Origin: an uncultured Planctomycetaceae bacterium
GTDB lineage: Bacteria > Planctomycetota > Planctomycetia > Planctomycetales > Planctomycetaceae
DNA: 64,000 nucleotides
Assembly (NCBI GenBank): GCA_937916515.1
Contig: CALFSX010000171.1
Location: forward strand, 1 to 64,000
Direction: 5' to 3'
Positions 26,702-36,119 of this stretch are shown here, in pieces. The notes beneath the pieces were generated by a model. It did not search any database. It was not told the DNA's origin and saw only the letters and a list, made by a program, of their open reading frames with translations. The position numbers were made by a program, and so were the translations under genes. The first letter of the stretch is position 1. Every line of letters begins with the position of its first letter.

Positions 26702-27073
26702 ATGAGCAAAGTCCTGATTTACGACAAAGCCATGTGCTGTTCGACAGGTGTTTGCGGCCCACAGGTCGACCCGGTACTGCCGCGTTTTGCAGCCGATCTG
26801 GACTGGCTGAAGTCTCATGGAAACGTGGTCACGCGGTTCAATCTGTCTCAAAACCCGGCGGAATATGTGAGCAACGAAGTTGTGAAGAAAATGCTTGCCG
26901 ATGACGGTGTTGATTGCCTGCCGCTGGTGATTGTGGACGACCGCGTGGTTAGTCGCGGTGACTATCCGTCTCGTGAGAACCTTGCGATGTGGACTGGTAC
27001 GACGATGAAACCGAAAGCAACTCTACCGGTAGTCGACTCCGGCGGATGCTGTGGCGATTCTGGATGCTGCTGA
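26702..27073 (+). CDS. arsD: ArsD arsenic metallochaperone
   Basis: A 123-residue protein that carries As(III) or Sb(III) to the ArsA ATPase. The key N-terminal cysteines Cys12, Cys13 and Cys18 (AMCCSTGVCGPQVDP) match E. coli ArsD exactly. The C-terminal vicinal pairs (Cys116-117 and Cys122-123 in GGCCGDSGCC) are also kept. The fold is thioredoxin-like, with LPLVIVDDRVVSRGDYP near the cis-Pro region. AAGGA lies 9 nt before the ATG. It follows arsR by about 85 bp and precedes arsA by 33 bp. Confidence 0.95.
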   Translation: MSKVLIYDKAMCCSTGVCGPQVDPVLPRFAADLDWLKSHGNVVTRFNLSQNPAEYVSNEVVKKMLADDGVDCLPLVIVDDRVVSRGDYPSRENLAMWTGTTMKPKATLPVVDSGGCCGDSGCC

Positions 27074-27106
27074 TTGAGTGACTCAACCATTAAACGGAGA
27101 ACAGCA

Positions 27107-28879
27107 ATGCAATTCTTAATGAAGCCGACGCGAAACCTGTTCTTTACGGGCAAAGGCGGTGTCGGAAAGACGTCCATGGCGTGTGCGGCGGCGGTTCAGT
27201 TGGCCGATCGCGGGTTGCGTGTGTTACTGGTTTCAACCGATCCGGCTTCCAACCTTGATGAAGTTCTTCAGACGCCGCTGGCGAATAAGCCGACCGCGGT
27301 TGAGTGTGTGCCAGGACTATTCGCGATGAATATCAATCCCGAGGAGTCCGCTCGGGAGTATCGCGAACGAATGGTAGGGCCGTACCGTGGCGTGTTGCCA
27401 GACACAGCCGTCGCCAGCATGGAAGAACAGTTTTCCGGTTCGTGTACGTTGGAGATAGCGGCTTTTGACGAGTTCGCAAAGTTGCTTGGCGACAAACAAG
27501 CGACAAGTCATTTCGACCACGTAGTATTTGACACGGCACCGACCGGCCACACGCTGCGATTGTTGACGCTGCCGTCTGCATGGTCAGGATTTATGGAAAC
27601 AAATACATCAGGAACGTCTTGCCTTGGACCGCTTGCCGGCTTGCAGGCACAGCAGGCGATCTATAAGCAAACCGTCAATGCCCTTGGCGATGCGGCGGGA
27701 ACGACTTTAGTATTGGTTACTCGCCCGGATAAGTCGGCGTTTCGCGAAGCGAACAGAACAAGTGAAGAGCTGCGAAAGCTTGGTGTCAGCAATCAGCATT
27801 TGATCGTCAACGGAGTCTTCCAAAGCCAAACGCCCTCCGATCCCGTGGCCGTTGCGATGCAGCAACGGGGTGACCATGCGATCGCTGCTATGCCGGAATC
27901 AATCGGCAGGCTTCCCCGGACGACGATTCCGTTGGCGGGCGCTGGATTATTGGGAATCGCATCATTGCGTCAGGTGGGCCAGTTTTCGGCAGAGACAACT
28001 GAAGTAGAACACGATGTTCCTGACGCGGATTCTTTTCCTCGCGGGCTTGGTTGTTTGATCGGCGAATTATCGGCCGTTCGTCATGGTGTGATTTTGGCCA
28101 TGGGCAAAGGAGGCGTTGGTAAAACGACTGTTGCGGCAGCTGTGGCAGTCGCTTTGGCCGAACGTGGATTCGACGTGCATCTATCAACGACCGATCCGGC
28201 GGCTCATATTGCTGCGACGATCGCTGCGGATACGATTGCGAGTTTAACGGTGGGCCGAATTGACCCGGCGAAAGAAACGGCTGACTATGCCAGCGAAGTC
28301 ATGCAAGCGGCTGGACAAGATTTGGATTCCGCAGGAAAGGCACTGCTGGAAGAAGACTTGCGATCGCCCTGTACGGAAGAAATTGCCGTTTTCCGAGCAT
28401 TCGCGAATGCCGTGGCTGAAGGGGCCAATCGCTTTGTGGTGTTGGACACAGCTCCTACGGGGCACACCATTTTGTTGCTTGATTCGGCTCTGGCATATCA
28501 CCGGGAAGTGTCTCGTCAATCTCATGAGATTCCTGAATCGGTTGAGAATCTGCTGCCGCGTTTGCGTGATTCCAGTTTTACGCGTGTCTTGATTGTGACT
28601 CTGCCGGAAGCTACGCCTGTACACGAAGCCGCGCGGTTGCAGGAAGACCTTCGACGAGCACAGATCGAACCGTTTGCGTGGGTGATTAATCAAAGTCTTG
28701 CCACACTTAATGTTACCGATCCGACGCTTCAGCGCCGTCAGCACCACGAATTGCCATTTATTGAGGAAGTTCGTTCTCAGCTTGCTGATCGCGTCGCACT
28801 TATTCCCTGGCAGACCGATCCACCGATTGGGATCGATGCGTTGCGACGAATCACGCAGCTAAGCGAATCACCAGCCTGA
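27107..28879 (+). CDS. arsA: ArsA arsenite-stimulated ATPase
   Basis: A 590-residue tandem ATPase that normally energises the arsenite pump. Both halves carry a deviant Walker A (GKGGVGKT at 15-22 and again near 333) and the switch motif DTAPTGHT. The three cysteines that bind As(III) in E. coli ArsA (Cys113, Cys172, Cys422) have clear equivalents in GSCTLEIAAFDEF, TSCLGPLAGL and SPCTEEIAVFRAF, so allosteric activation should be intact. Start is ATG 27107 with GGAG upstream; the frame is open to 27074. No ArsB or Acr3 gene is present in the operon, so its membrane partner must be elsewhere. Confidence 0.95.
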   Translation: MQFLMKPTRNLFFTGKGGVGKTSMACAAAVQLADRGLRVLLVSTDPASNLDEVLQTPLANKPTAVECVPGLFAMNINPEESAREYRERMVGPYRGVLPDTAVASMEEQFSGSCTLEIAAFDEFAKLLGDKQATSHFDHVVFDTAPTGHTLRLLTLPSAWSGFMETNTSGTSCLGPLAGLQAQQAIYKQTVNALGDAAGTTLVLVTRPDKSAFREANRTSEELRKLGVSNQHLIVNGVFQSQTPSDPVAVAMQQRGDHAIAAMPESIGRLPRTTIPLAGAGLLGIASLRQVGQFSAETTEVEHDVPDADSFPRGLGCLIGELSAVRHGVILAMGKGGVGKTTVAAAVAVALAERGFDVHLSTTDPAAHIAATIAADTIASLTVGRIDPAKETADYASEVMQAAGQDLDSAGKALLEEDLRSPCTEEIAVFRAFANAVAEGANRFVVLDTAPTGHTILLLDSALAYHREVSRQSHEIPESVENLLPRLRDSSFTRVLIVTLPEATPVHEAARLQEDLRRAQIEPFAWVINQSLATLNVTDPTLQRRQHHELPFIEEVRSQLADRVALIPWQTDPPIGIDALRRITQLSESPA

Positions 28880-28909
28880 TTCATACATGAACCAACAAAG
28901 GAAACGAAA

Positions 28910-29338
28910 ATGGCGAAGAAGAACGTTCTGTTCTTGTGTACTGGGAATTCATGCCGTAGCCAGATGGCTGAAGGTTGGACGCGACATTTCCACGGTGACA
29001 CGATCGAAGCCTATTCAGCTGGCATCGAAGCTCACGGCATGAATCCCAATGCCATACAGGTCATGAAAGAAGCAGGCGTGGATATCTCGGGGCAATCCTC
29101 AAAGCTTGCCAGTTCCCTTGCGGATGTTCCGCTGGATTTGGTGATGACCGTCTGCGGGCACGCTGATGAAAATTGCCCCGCGTTTCTGACGAAGGCGAAG
29201 GTCGTTCATGTCGGCTTTGACGACCCGCCAAAGCTTGCAAAAGAAGCAGCCAGCGAAGAAGCGGCGCTGGACTGCTATCGTCGTGTGCGGGATGAGATCC
29301 GTGAGTTTGTTGACTCCAGACTTGCCACGCTTTTGTGA
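28910..29338 (+). CDS. arsC: ArsC arsenate reductase (thioredoxin-coupled, LMW-PTP type)
   Basis: A 142-residue enzyme that reduces arsenate to arsenite in the cytoplasm. The P-loop C10-TGNS-C15-R16 (C-x5-R) is followed by Cys82 and Cys89 in VCGHADENCP. This is the same cysteine set and numbering as the S. aureus pI258 and B. subtilis ArsC, so recycling is by thioredoxin rather than glutaredoxin. AAAGGA precedes the ATG. It is the last gene of the arsR-D-A-C operon, 30 bp after arsA. A perfect 22-bp palindrome follows at 29403. Confidence 0.95.
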   Translation: MAKKNVLFLCTGNSCRSQMAEGWTRHFHGDTIEAYSAGIEAHGMNPNAIQVMKEAGVDISGQSSKLASSLADVPLDLVMTVCGHADENCPAFLTKAKVVHVGFDDPPKLAKEAASEEAALDCYRRVRDEIREFVDSRLATLL

Positions 29339-29645
29339 GCGTCCGCTGATAATGATCGAACGCTATACGTTGCGCGGTTGAAAATAAGGGGTTCCCTGTT
29401 AACCGTCCTCCTCGAGGAGGACGGCGGCGGGTTGCGCCCGACCTTCTCTACGAATCGGGTTAAACTTATCAATCCAGGTTGGGTGCAGGGTAATCAGGGA
29501 GACTGTCCGTCGATGGGAAGGGGCCATCCGGATGAATTGCAAGGTTCAGCGTTTTCCTCTGCACTTCTGCGATGAAATTGCGATTGCCGTTATTCTGTCG
29601 TCGTGATTGCCCACCATTCAACGGTGCTGATTCAGCGGTGTTGAT
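29339..29645. other. Convergent intergenic region after arsC
   Basis: About 307 bp. It contains a 22-bp perfect palindrome (29403-29424) and an imperfect 14-bp tandem repeat (GGTGCTGATTCAGC then GGTGTTGATTCAGC, 29622-29649), which overlaps the sulfatase stop codon. No acr3 or arsB gene is present. Confidence 0.6.
29403..29424. other. Perfect 22-bp palindrome after arsC
   Basis: CCGTCCTCCTC followed directly by its complement GAGGAGGACGG. There is no loop and no T-tract. As RNA it would form a hairpin at the 3' end of the ars transcript; as DNA it would be a symmetric protein site. Confidence 0.6.
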
Positions 29646-31232
29646 TCAGCGAGTGACGCTCCGACCGCTGCTGCGAATGTGTTCCAACTGCTCGGTCATG
29701 TGTTCCACGATTTCCGGGTGTGCTGCTGCAACGTCGTTGGATTCCGCAAGGTCTGATTGCAGGTCGAACAGCTGATACGGCTTTTCAAAAGGCTTGCCTT
29801 TCGGGATCGCTCGTCCACCGGAACCGGTGCCTGCTACAAGTTTCCATTTGCCATCTCGAATCGCGAACATCCCGCTGATCGAATGGTTAATCACCGGAGC
29901 ATGACGTTTGACGTTTTTTCCCTGAATCATTTCCAGTAACGACAGACTGTCTTCGGCTTCATTCGATGACAGCTTTGCGCCGACAACCTGTGCGCAGGTT
30001 GCGTAAATGTCTGTCAGGCAAACGGGTTCGTCGCAACGGGTGCCCGCTTTCACAGTGGCTGGCCACCGGACCAGAAAAGGAACTCGATGACCGGCTTCCC
30101 AGACGTCTGACTTGGTGCCACGCAATTGACCATTCGCCATATGGTGTTCGGCTCGATAACCCTGTACGCTGACATCATCGACGTGGTCTTTTTTGTCGGC
30201 CTCGTCGTAGCGGTACATGTATGATCCGTTGTCGGAGGTATAGACTACAATCGTGTTGTCTGCTTCGTTGCTGGCATCGATCGCGTTCAGGATTTCTCCC
30301 ACAGTCCAGTCAACCTGATGGACGAAGTCGCCGTATTCTTTCAACGACGTTTTTCCGCGAAACCGATCGTGTGGCAAAGCTGGCTTATGCGGCCCTGTCA
30401 ACGGCAGGTACAGAAAATACGGTGCATCCTGCTTCGCCGCTGAGGTAACATAAGAGACGGCTTCATCCTTCAGCTTGTCCAGAACTTCATCAAGCACAAA
30501 GTCTTCGGCTCGCGGCCCCTTTCTGACGAAGTGCGGAAACTCCATCGCCTGCTGTTGAATCATCGGCAACATTGTAAATCGATCGTTGCGGACATAAACA
30601 TACGGAGCCATATCAAGAGACGCCGTCACGCCGAAGTAGGAATCAAATCCGTGATGAATGGGGCTGTCAGTGATTTGGCCTGAAAAATCAATTCCCGGAT
30701 CTCCATCCCACGCTTTTGTATTGGTGTCCTTCGATTTCAATGGCAGTGCCAATCCCAAATGCCACTTGCCAACAGCGGCTGTGTTGTAGCCGCTTTTTTT
30801 CAGCATGTTGGCGACAGTCGGTCTGTCAGGTTCCAGCAACGGTTCGCTGTATCCGCCCAGCACACCTTGTTTCAATCGACTTCGCCAGCAATAACGCCCC
30901 GTCAGCAAGCCATAGCGAGTTGGAGTGCAAACTGCTGATGGAGAGTGGCCGTCGGTAAACGTCAGGCCTTCAGTCGCCATACGATTCAGGTTTGGAGTCG
31001 GGATCGTTGATTTCTTATTCAATGCCTGAATGTCACCGTAACCCATGTCGTCCGCCAGTATCACGACGATGTTGGGAAGTGAGGCTTGCTCGGCAACGAG
31101 TGGACGGCAATCAAGCAAGTGTGCGGCAAATAGAGTCAAAAGAAGGGTGAGACGACAAATGGCTTTTCCAGGCAGCGTGAAGAATAAGTCTCGACTCGCG
31201 GCGGTTGGCAATTCAGGAAGTGGACGAAGCAT
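29646..31232 (-). CDS. Secreted arylsulfatase
   Basis: A 528-residue sulfatase. The signal region is about residues 25-48. The core begins PNIVVILADDMGYGD (metal ligands Asp61-Asp62). The formylglycine site is Cys102 in CTPTRYGLLTGR, a canonical C-x-P-x-R. VGKWHLGL and the SDNG block (YTSDNGSY) complete the active site. It should hydrolyse aryl or carbohydrate sulfate esters outside the cytoplasm; the substrate is unknown. The frame runs on to 31400 through repeat copy C, but ATG 31232 has AAGG upstream and gives a plausible N-terminus. The extension is repeat-derived and not likely translated. Confidence 0.9.
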   Translation of the reverse strand: MLRPLPELPTAASRDLFFTLPGKAICRLTLLLTLFAAHLLDCRPLVAEQASLPNIVVILADDMGYGDIQALNKKSTIPTPNLNRMATEGLTFTDGHSPSAVCTPTRYGLLTGRYCWRSRLKQGVLGGYSEPLLEPDRPTVANMLKKSGYNTAAVGKWHLGLALPLKSKDTNTKAWDGDPGIDFSGQITDSPIHHGFDSYFGVTASLDMAPYVYVRNDRFTMLPMIQQQAMEFPHFVRKGPRAEDFVLDEVLDKLKDEAVSYVTSAAKQDAPYFLYLPLTGPHKPALPHDRFRGKTSLKEYGDFVHQVDWTVGEILNAIDASNEADNTIVVYTSDNGSYMYRYDEADKKDHVDDVSVQGYRAEHHMANGQLRGTKSDVWEAGHRVPFLVRWPATVKAGTRCDEPVCLTDIYATCAQVVGAKLSSNEAEDSLSLLEMIQGKNVKRHAPVINHSISGMFAIRDGKWKLVAGTGSGGRAIPKGKPFEKPYQLFDLQSDLAESNDVAAAHPEIVEHMTEQLEHIRSSGRSVTR

Positions 31233-31261
31233 TCGGAAACCTTGATGCTGTGTTAACGTTT

Positions 31262-31396
31262 GGATTTTTACTGAAATTGATGCGTGCACGGTGCGCCAGT
31301 TGGTCGCAGCGACAACGGAGCGGCTCGGCGATTCGGACGTCCCATGTCTTGCCGCCCACCACGCCACCGGGTCAAGGGCGCAGCCCTTGTTGGGAA
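31262..31396 (+). repeat. PR1 dispersed repeat, copy C
   Basis: Contains GATGCGTGCACGGTG, GCGACAACGGAGCGGCTCGG, GACGTCCCATG, CCACGCCACCGGGTC and the tail hairpin AAGGGC-GCA-GCCCTT. It lies between the stop of the propeller gene and the start of the arylsulfatase gene (both on the minus strand), so it is part of the sulfatase promoter or leader region. Confidence 0.8.
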
Positions 31397-31412
31397 TCAA
31401 CTGATGAGTACG

Positions 31413-31444
31413 AAAAAGCCTCGGACAGTTTGGCAGTCCGAGGC
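31413..31444 (-). terminator. Rho-independent terminator of the propeller gene
   Basis: On the minus strand, GCCTCGGAC pairs with GTCCGAGGC (9 bp, 9-nt loop) and is followed by TTTTT. It starts about 40 nt after the stop codon of the gene at 31484-32545. Confidence 0.88.
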
Positions 31445-31483
31445 TCTGATCACTTTCGATTTACTGTCGTTCAGCAGTGTCGG

Positions 31484-32545
31484 CTATTTGGCCTTCTTTG
31501 GCTCAAACTTCTTGATGCCAGAGATCGCAATGATCTGGCCTTTGTCTTTGTCAAATTCAGCGCCCAGCTGAGCGATGTACAAATCGCCATCGGGACCAAA
31601 CGCACAGGAAACCGGGCCGTGAAGACCTTCAGAAATGATGTTCACCTTGGCTTCGTCAGCGTCTTTAACAAGGCTGACTCGAGCCAGGCGGCCGGCCTTT
31701 ACTTCCGTCAGTGCCCAGTTGTTGTCGACAACAACAAGCCCTCGACCATCTGGCAGTTTGGCAAAGCCCATTGGGTCTGTCAGGCCAGGCAGAGTCCATT
31801 TCTTGATGACTTTGCCGGTTTCTACATTCCACTGAACAATCAGACCGTCGTCTTTGCCGCCAGCTCCTGAGTACAATGCCAGAATCGATTGCTTGTTCCA
31901 CGGAATAGTCGCCATCGGCGAATTGATTTCGATGCCCGCTTCGTCAGCAGAAGCAAGACCGGCAAGTTTCTTAGTGGCTACATCTACGGCAAGAACCCAT
32001 GTCTTTGTATCAGCTCCCTGACCAGCGACGTAGATTGTGCTGCCGTCTTCAGACAGGCTAAGACCCGTCAGATTGCCTTCACCCTTGTCTTTGGGATCGT
32101 CTGATGTTGGTCCGACAGCATTGGTTGCCTTGCCGTCTGCTGCAGTGCCCGGACCGGTGAAGAACAGAATGTTTTCTTCGCCGTCTGCCAGGCCGGCATT
32201 AGCAACGGCCAAAGTTTTGTCGTCTACCCAAACGGATGAAAGAGGTCCCAGCTTGAATCTCTTGGCACCGGTTTCGGCGTCGACTTTCCAATATTCCGTT
32301 GTGAAGCCGGTGATGTATTTTTCGGCTTTGCCATCTTTCACTAAAAGTACCTGACCGTTGGCCGAATCGCAGACGGTGAGTACTCCAGCAGGGCTGAAGC
32401 TCACTGAAGACGGATTGCTGAGACCATCCAGTACAAGGCGAGCCTTATACATTTTGCCCTTCAGGCCAAGATCCAGATCTTCAGCCATTCCTGGTGCTGC
32501 AATTGCCAATAAAAGCAGGCCAGCTGCAAGTTTTCGAACGTTCAT
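31484..32545 (-). CDS. Secreted beta-propeller (SMP-30/NHL-like) protein
   Basis: A 353-residue secreted protein with a signal peptide (residues 1-21, ending GMA). Propeller-blade strands recur through the protein: LSNPSSVSFSPAGVLTVCDS, NLTGLSLSEDGSTIYVAGQG, PMGFAKLPDGRGLVVVDNN and PVSCAFGPDGDLYIAQLG. It belongs to the broad six-bladed TolB/NHL/gluconolactonase-like group. No catalytic metal site could be assigned, so ligand binding or lactonase activity are both possible. GAGAGGA lies about 8 nt before the ATG. It is followed by its own terminator. Confidence 0.72.
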   Translation of the reverse strand: MNVRKLAAGLLLLAIAAPGMAEDLDLGLKGKMYKARLVLDGLSNPSSVSFSPAGVLTVCDSANGQVLLVKDGKAEKYITGFTTEYWKVDAETGAKRFKLGPLSSVWVDDKTLAVANAGLADGEENILFFTGPGTAADGKATNAVGPTSDDPKDKGEGNLTGLSLSEDGSTIYVAGQGADTKTWVLAVDVATKKLAGLASADEAGIEINSPMATIPWNKQSILALYSGAGGKDDGLIVQWNVETGKVIKKWTLPGLTDPMGFAKLPDGRGLVVVDNNWALTEVKAGRLARVSLVKDADEAKVNIISEGLHGPVSCAFGPDGDLYIAQLGAEFDKDKGQIIAISGIKKFEPKKAK

Positions 32546-32964
32546 TCTTATCCTCTCTAAAGAGTTCTTGATTGATGTGTCTTGCCCAAAACGTGAGCAG
32601 AATACAGATTCCAGCCATTTCCTGGTGACTTTGCAAGCCGCGAAGTCGAATGACGTTCGCCATTCGGGTACATAACGCCGAATGAACGAATTCGATAAGA
32701 TCTGTTAACACCAAAGTGCGTTGATGACGCTGCGGAAACTTCACACTTCCACTTCAAACGCGGTTTTGAGTGTCAAAGCATGAAATACGCGATCACACCC
32801 TGAAATGTCGCAACGGCCGGGGCCTTGCCCTTAAGTCGCGATGAAGTTTGAAGCACAGCTGTGTCGCGTCGGCAACGTTGATTCAACGTCAGCGGGTTTG
32901 ATGCAATAATTCGAATTCCTCAACGCAGGTATTTTATTAACGTCTGGTTCATAGGAACTTTACT
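32546..32964. other. Divergent intergenic region without recognised features
   Basis: About 420 bp between the propeller gene (-) and the DUF4432 gene (+). It should hold both promoters. I found no repeat, hairpin or small gene that I can support. Confidence 0.4.
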
Positions 32965-34155
32965 GTGCCCAAGTCTTTCACTTTGCTGAATGTCGATAGA
33001 GCGATCCACGATACGGAAACCATTATTGACGCCCCGTCAACCGGGATTGGTCGGTCTGACGGCGACTGGAGCGTCCGCATGCAACGGCTGTGCGGCGGCC
33101 TGTCGGATGGCGTGGATGTGATCTGGCTGGATAATGGCTGCACAAAGCTGGCGATTTTGCCGACTCGCGGAATGGGTGTTTGGAAAGGTTCTGTGGCTGG
33201 AGTTCCGCTGGAATGGAAGTCGCCCGTTGAACGCCCCGTTAACCCGGCTTTCGTCGATCAGATGCGTCGAGGAGGAATTGGCTGGCTGGACGGATTCAAC
33301 GAGCTGATTTGCCGCTGCGGCCTGTCTTGGCATGGAGCCCCGGGCACAGACGTGATTAAAGATGCGGCCGGAAACGTAGTGTCCGAACAGTTTCTGCCGC
33401 TGCATGGCCGAATTGCGAATCTGGCCGCTCACGAAGTGAAAGTGTACATTTCTGAGGGCGGTGAAATTCGCATTGTCGGCACCATCGACGAATGCAGTAT
33501 GTTCGGCGGTCGGTTGCGACTGACGTCCACATTAACAACGTACATTGGCAGCAGTTCGTTTGAAATCAGCGACGCCGTGCAGAATCTGGGTTCGTCAGCA
33601 GCGGAAGTTGAAATGTTGTACCACTGTAATTTCGGCAGACCGTTTTTGGGCGAAGGCAGCACGTTTCATATTGCCGCAGAAGAAATAGCGCCTCGCGACG
33701 CGCGAGCCAGCGAAGACGTTGCCACATGGGAAACCTATGCCGGGCCGGTTTCCGGATACGCAGAACAGTGCTATCTGGCAAAACCCATCGCTGGCGAAGA
33801 TGGACGTTCAACAGCTGTTCTGAAAAGTGCGGACGCATCAATGGCCGTCGCTATTCGCTTCGACACAGCACAGCTACCCTGGTTTACGTTGTGGAAGAAC
33901 ACTCAAGCGGAAGAAGATGGCTATTGCACCGGACTTGAACCCGGCAGCAGCTTTCCGAATCTTCGAATGTTTGAACGCGAACAGGGGCGAGTCATCAGTC
34001 TGGGATCTAAACAGGAAGTGAAGTTCGAATTTTCTGTGTCCGTTGCTCTGGCTGAAGACGACGTCGCCTCGCTGGTGGCTGAAGTTGACGAAATACAGGG
34101 TGGCACCGTTCCAGTTGTCCATGCACAACCCAAAGGGGAATGGAGCGCAAGCTAG
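32965..34155 (+). CDS. DUF4432 family (aldose-epimerase-like) protein
   Basis: A 396-residue cytoplasmic protein with the galactose-mutarotase-like beta-sandwich of the DUF4432 group. Visible family features are GVDVIWLDNGCTKLAILPTRGMGVWKG near the N-terminus, GFNELICRCGLSWHGAP, LPLHGRIANL, and the C-terminal GYCTGLEPGSSFPN with a likely catalytic Glu. It would epimerise or bind an aldose, but the sugar is not known. The start is GTG 32965 with AGGA 10 nt upstream; no in-frame ATG is nearby. It is probably monocistronic, with RecQ about 290 bp downstream. Confidence 0.82.
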   Translation: MPKSFTLLNVDRAIHDTETIIDAPSTGIGRSDGDWSVRMQRLCGGLSDGVDVIWLDNGCTKLAILPTRGMGVWKGSVAGVPLEWKSPVERPVNPAFVDQMRRGGIGWLDGFNELICRCGLSWHGAPGTDVIKDAAGNVVSEQFLPLHGRIANLAAHEVKVYISEGGEIRIVGTIDECSMFGGRLRLTSTLTTYIGSSSFEISDAVQNLGSSAAEVEMLYHCNFGRPFLGEGSTFHIAAEEIAPRDARASEDVATWETYAGPVSGYAEQCYLAKPIAGEDGRSTAVLKSADASMAVAIRFDTAQLPWFTLWKNTQAEEDGYCTGLEPGSSFPNLRMFEREQGRVISLGSKQEVKFEFSVSVALAEDDVASLVAEVDEIQGGTVPVVHAQPKGEWSAS

Positions 34156-34443
34156 TTTTGCGTCTCGAAAGTTCCATCGTCTAACCCGTGGTTGAAAGGC
34201 CGACGTTTCGTTGTTTGTGGCGTGTTCGCCACAGGCTAAACTGAACAGGGCTTGATGCTGAATAGCTCAACAGCTGAACAGGCAAACAGCCGTGCCAGCA
34301 CGAACTAGCACAACATAGCTCAGCCGCCTTTCCCGTTGAGGCCCGTCAGTTGAAAACTCATCCGCCGGGCAGATTCACTTACCCGCAGATGTCAGCGACA
34401 CCGACCGCGTCCACAGAATGCGGGTTCGTTACGAAGAAGATTC

Positions 34444-35898
34444 ATGGCCAATACAAACGAGATTTTGAAAACCTATTTCGGCTACGACACGTTTCGTGGT
34501 CCGCAACAGCAGATCATTGAACACGTGCTGGCAGATAAGCACGCTCTGGTGATTATGCCAACCGGAATGGGCAAATCGCTGTGTTTTCAGATTCCAGCTT
34601 TGGCAATTGACGAAGACAGTTCTAAGTCTGCTGAGAAACCGCCCATCACGTTGGTGTTGTCACCATTGATTGCCTTGATGAAAGATCAGGTTGATTCGCT
34701 GCAGAAACGCGGAATCAAGGCGACGTTTATCAATTCTTCTCTGGGAAAACAGGAGCGACTTTCACGGTACAAGGCAATCGCTGAAGGTCGATATGCTTTG
34801 CTGTATGTGACTCCGGAACGCTTTCGCAAGCAGGAATTTCTGGACGTGCTTGCTCACCGCGACGTGCGTCTGCTGGCGGTCGATGAAGCTCATTGTATCA
34901 GCGAATGGGGCCACGACTTTCGCCCCGACTATACTCGGCTGGCCGAACTGCGAGCCATCATGGGCAATCCAACCACGATTGCGCTAACCGCAACGGCGAC
35001 TCCCGAAGTACAGGTTGATATCGTCAAGCAGCTTGGATTACAGCCTGACGATGTCACCATGTTCCACGAAGGCATCGATCGACCGAACCTCGACTTGCGA
35101 GTTATTGATGTGTGGGATAGCGATGAAAAACTCGATTCCATTCACGCCGTTGTTGAAGAGTGGATCACGCCGGAATCCACAGGTAGTGGCATCGTTTACT
35201 TTACGCTGATTCGTACTCTGGAAGAATTCAGCGAGAACCTGCGCAAAGAAGGCGTTTCACATGTTTGCTATCATGGAGATCTGGATCGTCGCACGCGAAA
35301 AGCCATTCAGGATGACTTCATGAAAGGTCGTAACCGCATTGTGCTGGCCACGAATGCCTTTGGGATGGGGGTCGACAAAGAAGACATTCGCTTTGTGATT
35401 CATGCCGATGTGCCAGGTTCGATGGAATCGTATTATCAGGAAATTGGCCGAGCCGGACGCGACGGAGAACCGTCTGAATGCGTGCTGTTGTACGACCAGC
35501 GAGATTTGAATACTCAGATGGAGTTTCTGCGCTGGAGCAATCCTGACGCCGACTTCTACCATCGAGTTTACGGTCACCTGGTGAACGACGCTGAACAGAT
35601 TCAGGCTTTTGGCATCGACTGGTTGCGAGAACGCCTATGCGATCGACAACGGCACGATCGCCGTGTTGAGACGACACTGGCCATGTTTCAACGATACGGT
35701 GTGATCGAAGACGAAGTTGATCTTAGCAGCGTCAAAGTGCTGGGGCCCATGCCGGAAAAGCTGGCCGATGAAGAACTGCGTGCCGCCAAGCTTTTGCGAG
35801 ATCAAAAAAAACTTTATGCATTGGTGCAGTACGTCCAGGCAACAGACGATCGCAAAAAGTTCATTCACGAATACTTCGGCCTGCAGGTTCCTGAATGA
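34444..35898 (+). CDS. recQ: RecQ-family ATP-dependent DNA helicase (short form)
   Basis: A 484-residue superfamily 2 DNA helicase for recombination and repair. Walker A is MPTGMGKSLCF (Lys44), the aromatic-rich RecQ loop follows VDEAHCISEWGHDFRPDY (about 145-162), and motif VI is QEIGRAGRDGEPSECV. The zinc-binding and winged-helix region seen in E. coli RecQ is abbreviated: the usual Cys cluster after motif VI is not evident, and there is no HRDC domain. This is about 120 residues shorter than E. coli RecQ. Short RecQ-like helicases of this kind are known in other bacteria. No operon partner is visible. Confidence 0.88.
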   Translation: MANTNEILKTYFGYDTFRGPQQQIIEHVLADKHALVIMPTGMGKSLCFQIPALAIDEDSSKSAEKPPITLVLSPLIALMKDQVDSLQKRGIKATFINSSLGKQERLSRYKAIAEGRYALLYVTPERFRKQEFLDVLAHRDVRLLAVDEAHCISEWGHDFRPDYTRLAELRAIMGNPTTIALTATATPEVQVDIVKQLGLQPDDVTMFHEGIDRPNLDLRVIDVWDSDEKLDSIHAVVEEWITPESTGSGIVYFTLIRTLEEFSENLRKEGVSHVCYHGDLDRRTRKAIQDDFMKGRNRIVLATNAFGMGVDKEDIRFVIHADVPGSMESYYQEIGRAGRDGEPSECVLLYDQRDLNTQMEFLRWSNPDADFYHRVYGHLVNDAEQIQAFGIDWLRERLCDRQRHDRRVETTLAMFQRYGVIEDEVDLSSVKVLGPMPEKLADEELRAAKLLRDQKKLYALVQYVQATDDRKKFIHEYFGLQVPE

Positions 35899-36119
35899 GC
35901 GTATTCCCTACGTCGGGTTTTGTTTGGTGTGTTCGTTGTAATCGGTACTTTCATTAAGGTTTGCCCGACCGGGGCGCTGATTTGCTGATTCATTTCTGAT
36001 TCACGTGATGACGTCCTTCAACCAGTTGAATTCGAACCAAACTTGCGGCGTTAGGTCAGCAAACTTGGGAGTCTTCCCGGCGGGAAGATCGCAACTGGAT
36101 AACAGAAGAAGGGCCATCG

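Noticed and set aside
31233-31400. N-terminal extension of the arylsulfatase through repeat copy C
   Set aside because: The extra 56 residues are a translation of the dispersed repeat on its reverse strand, and ATG 31232 has an AAGG site.
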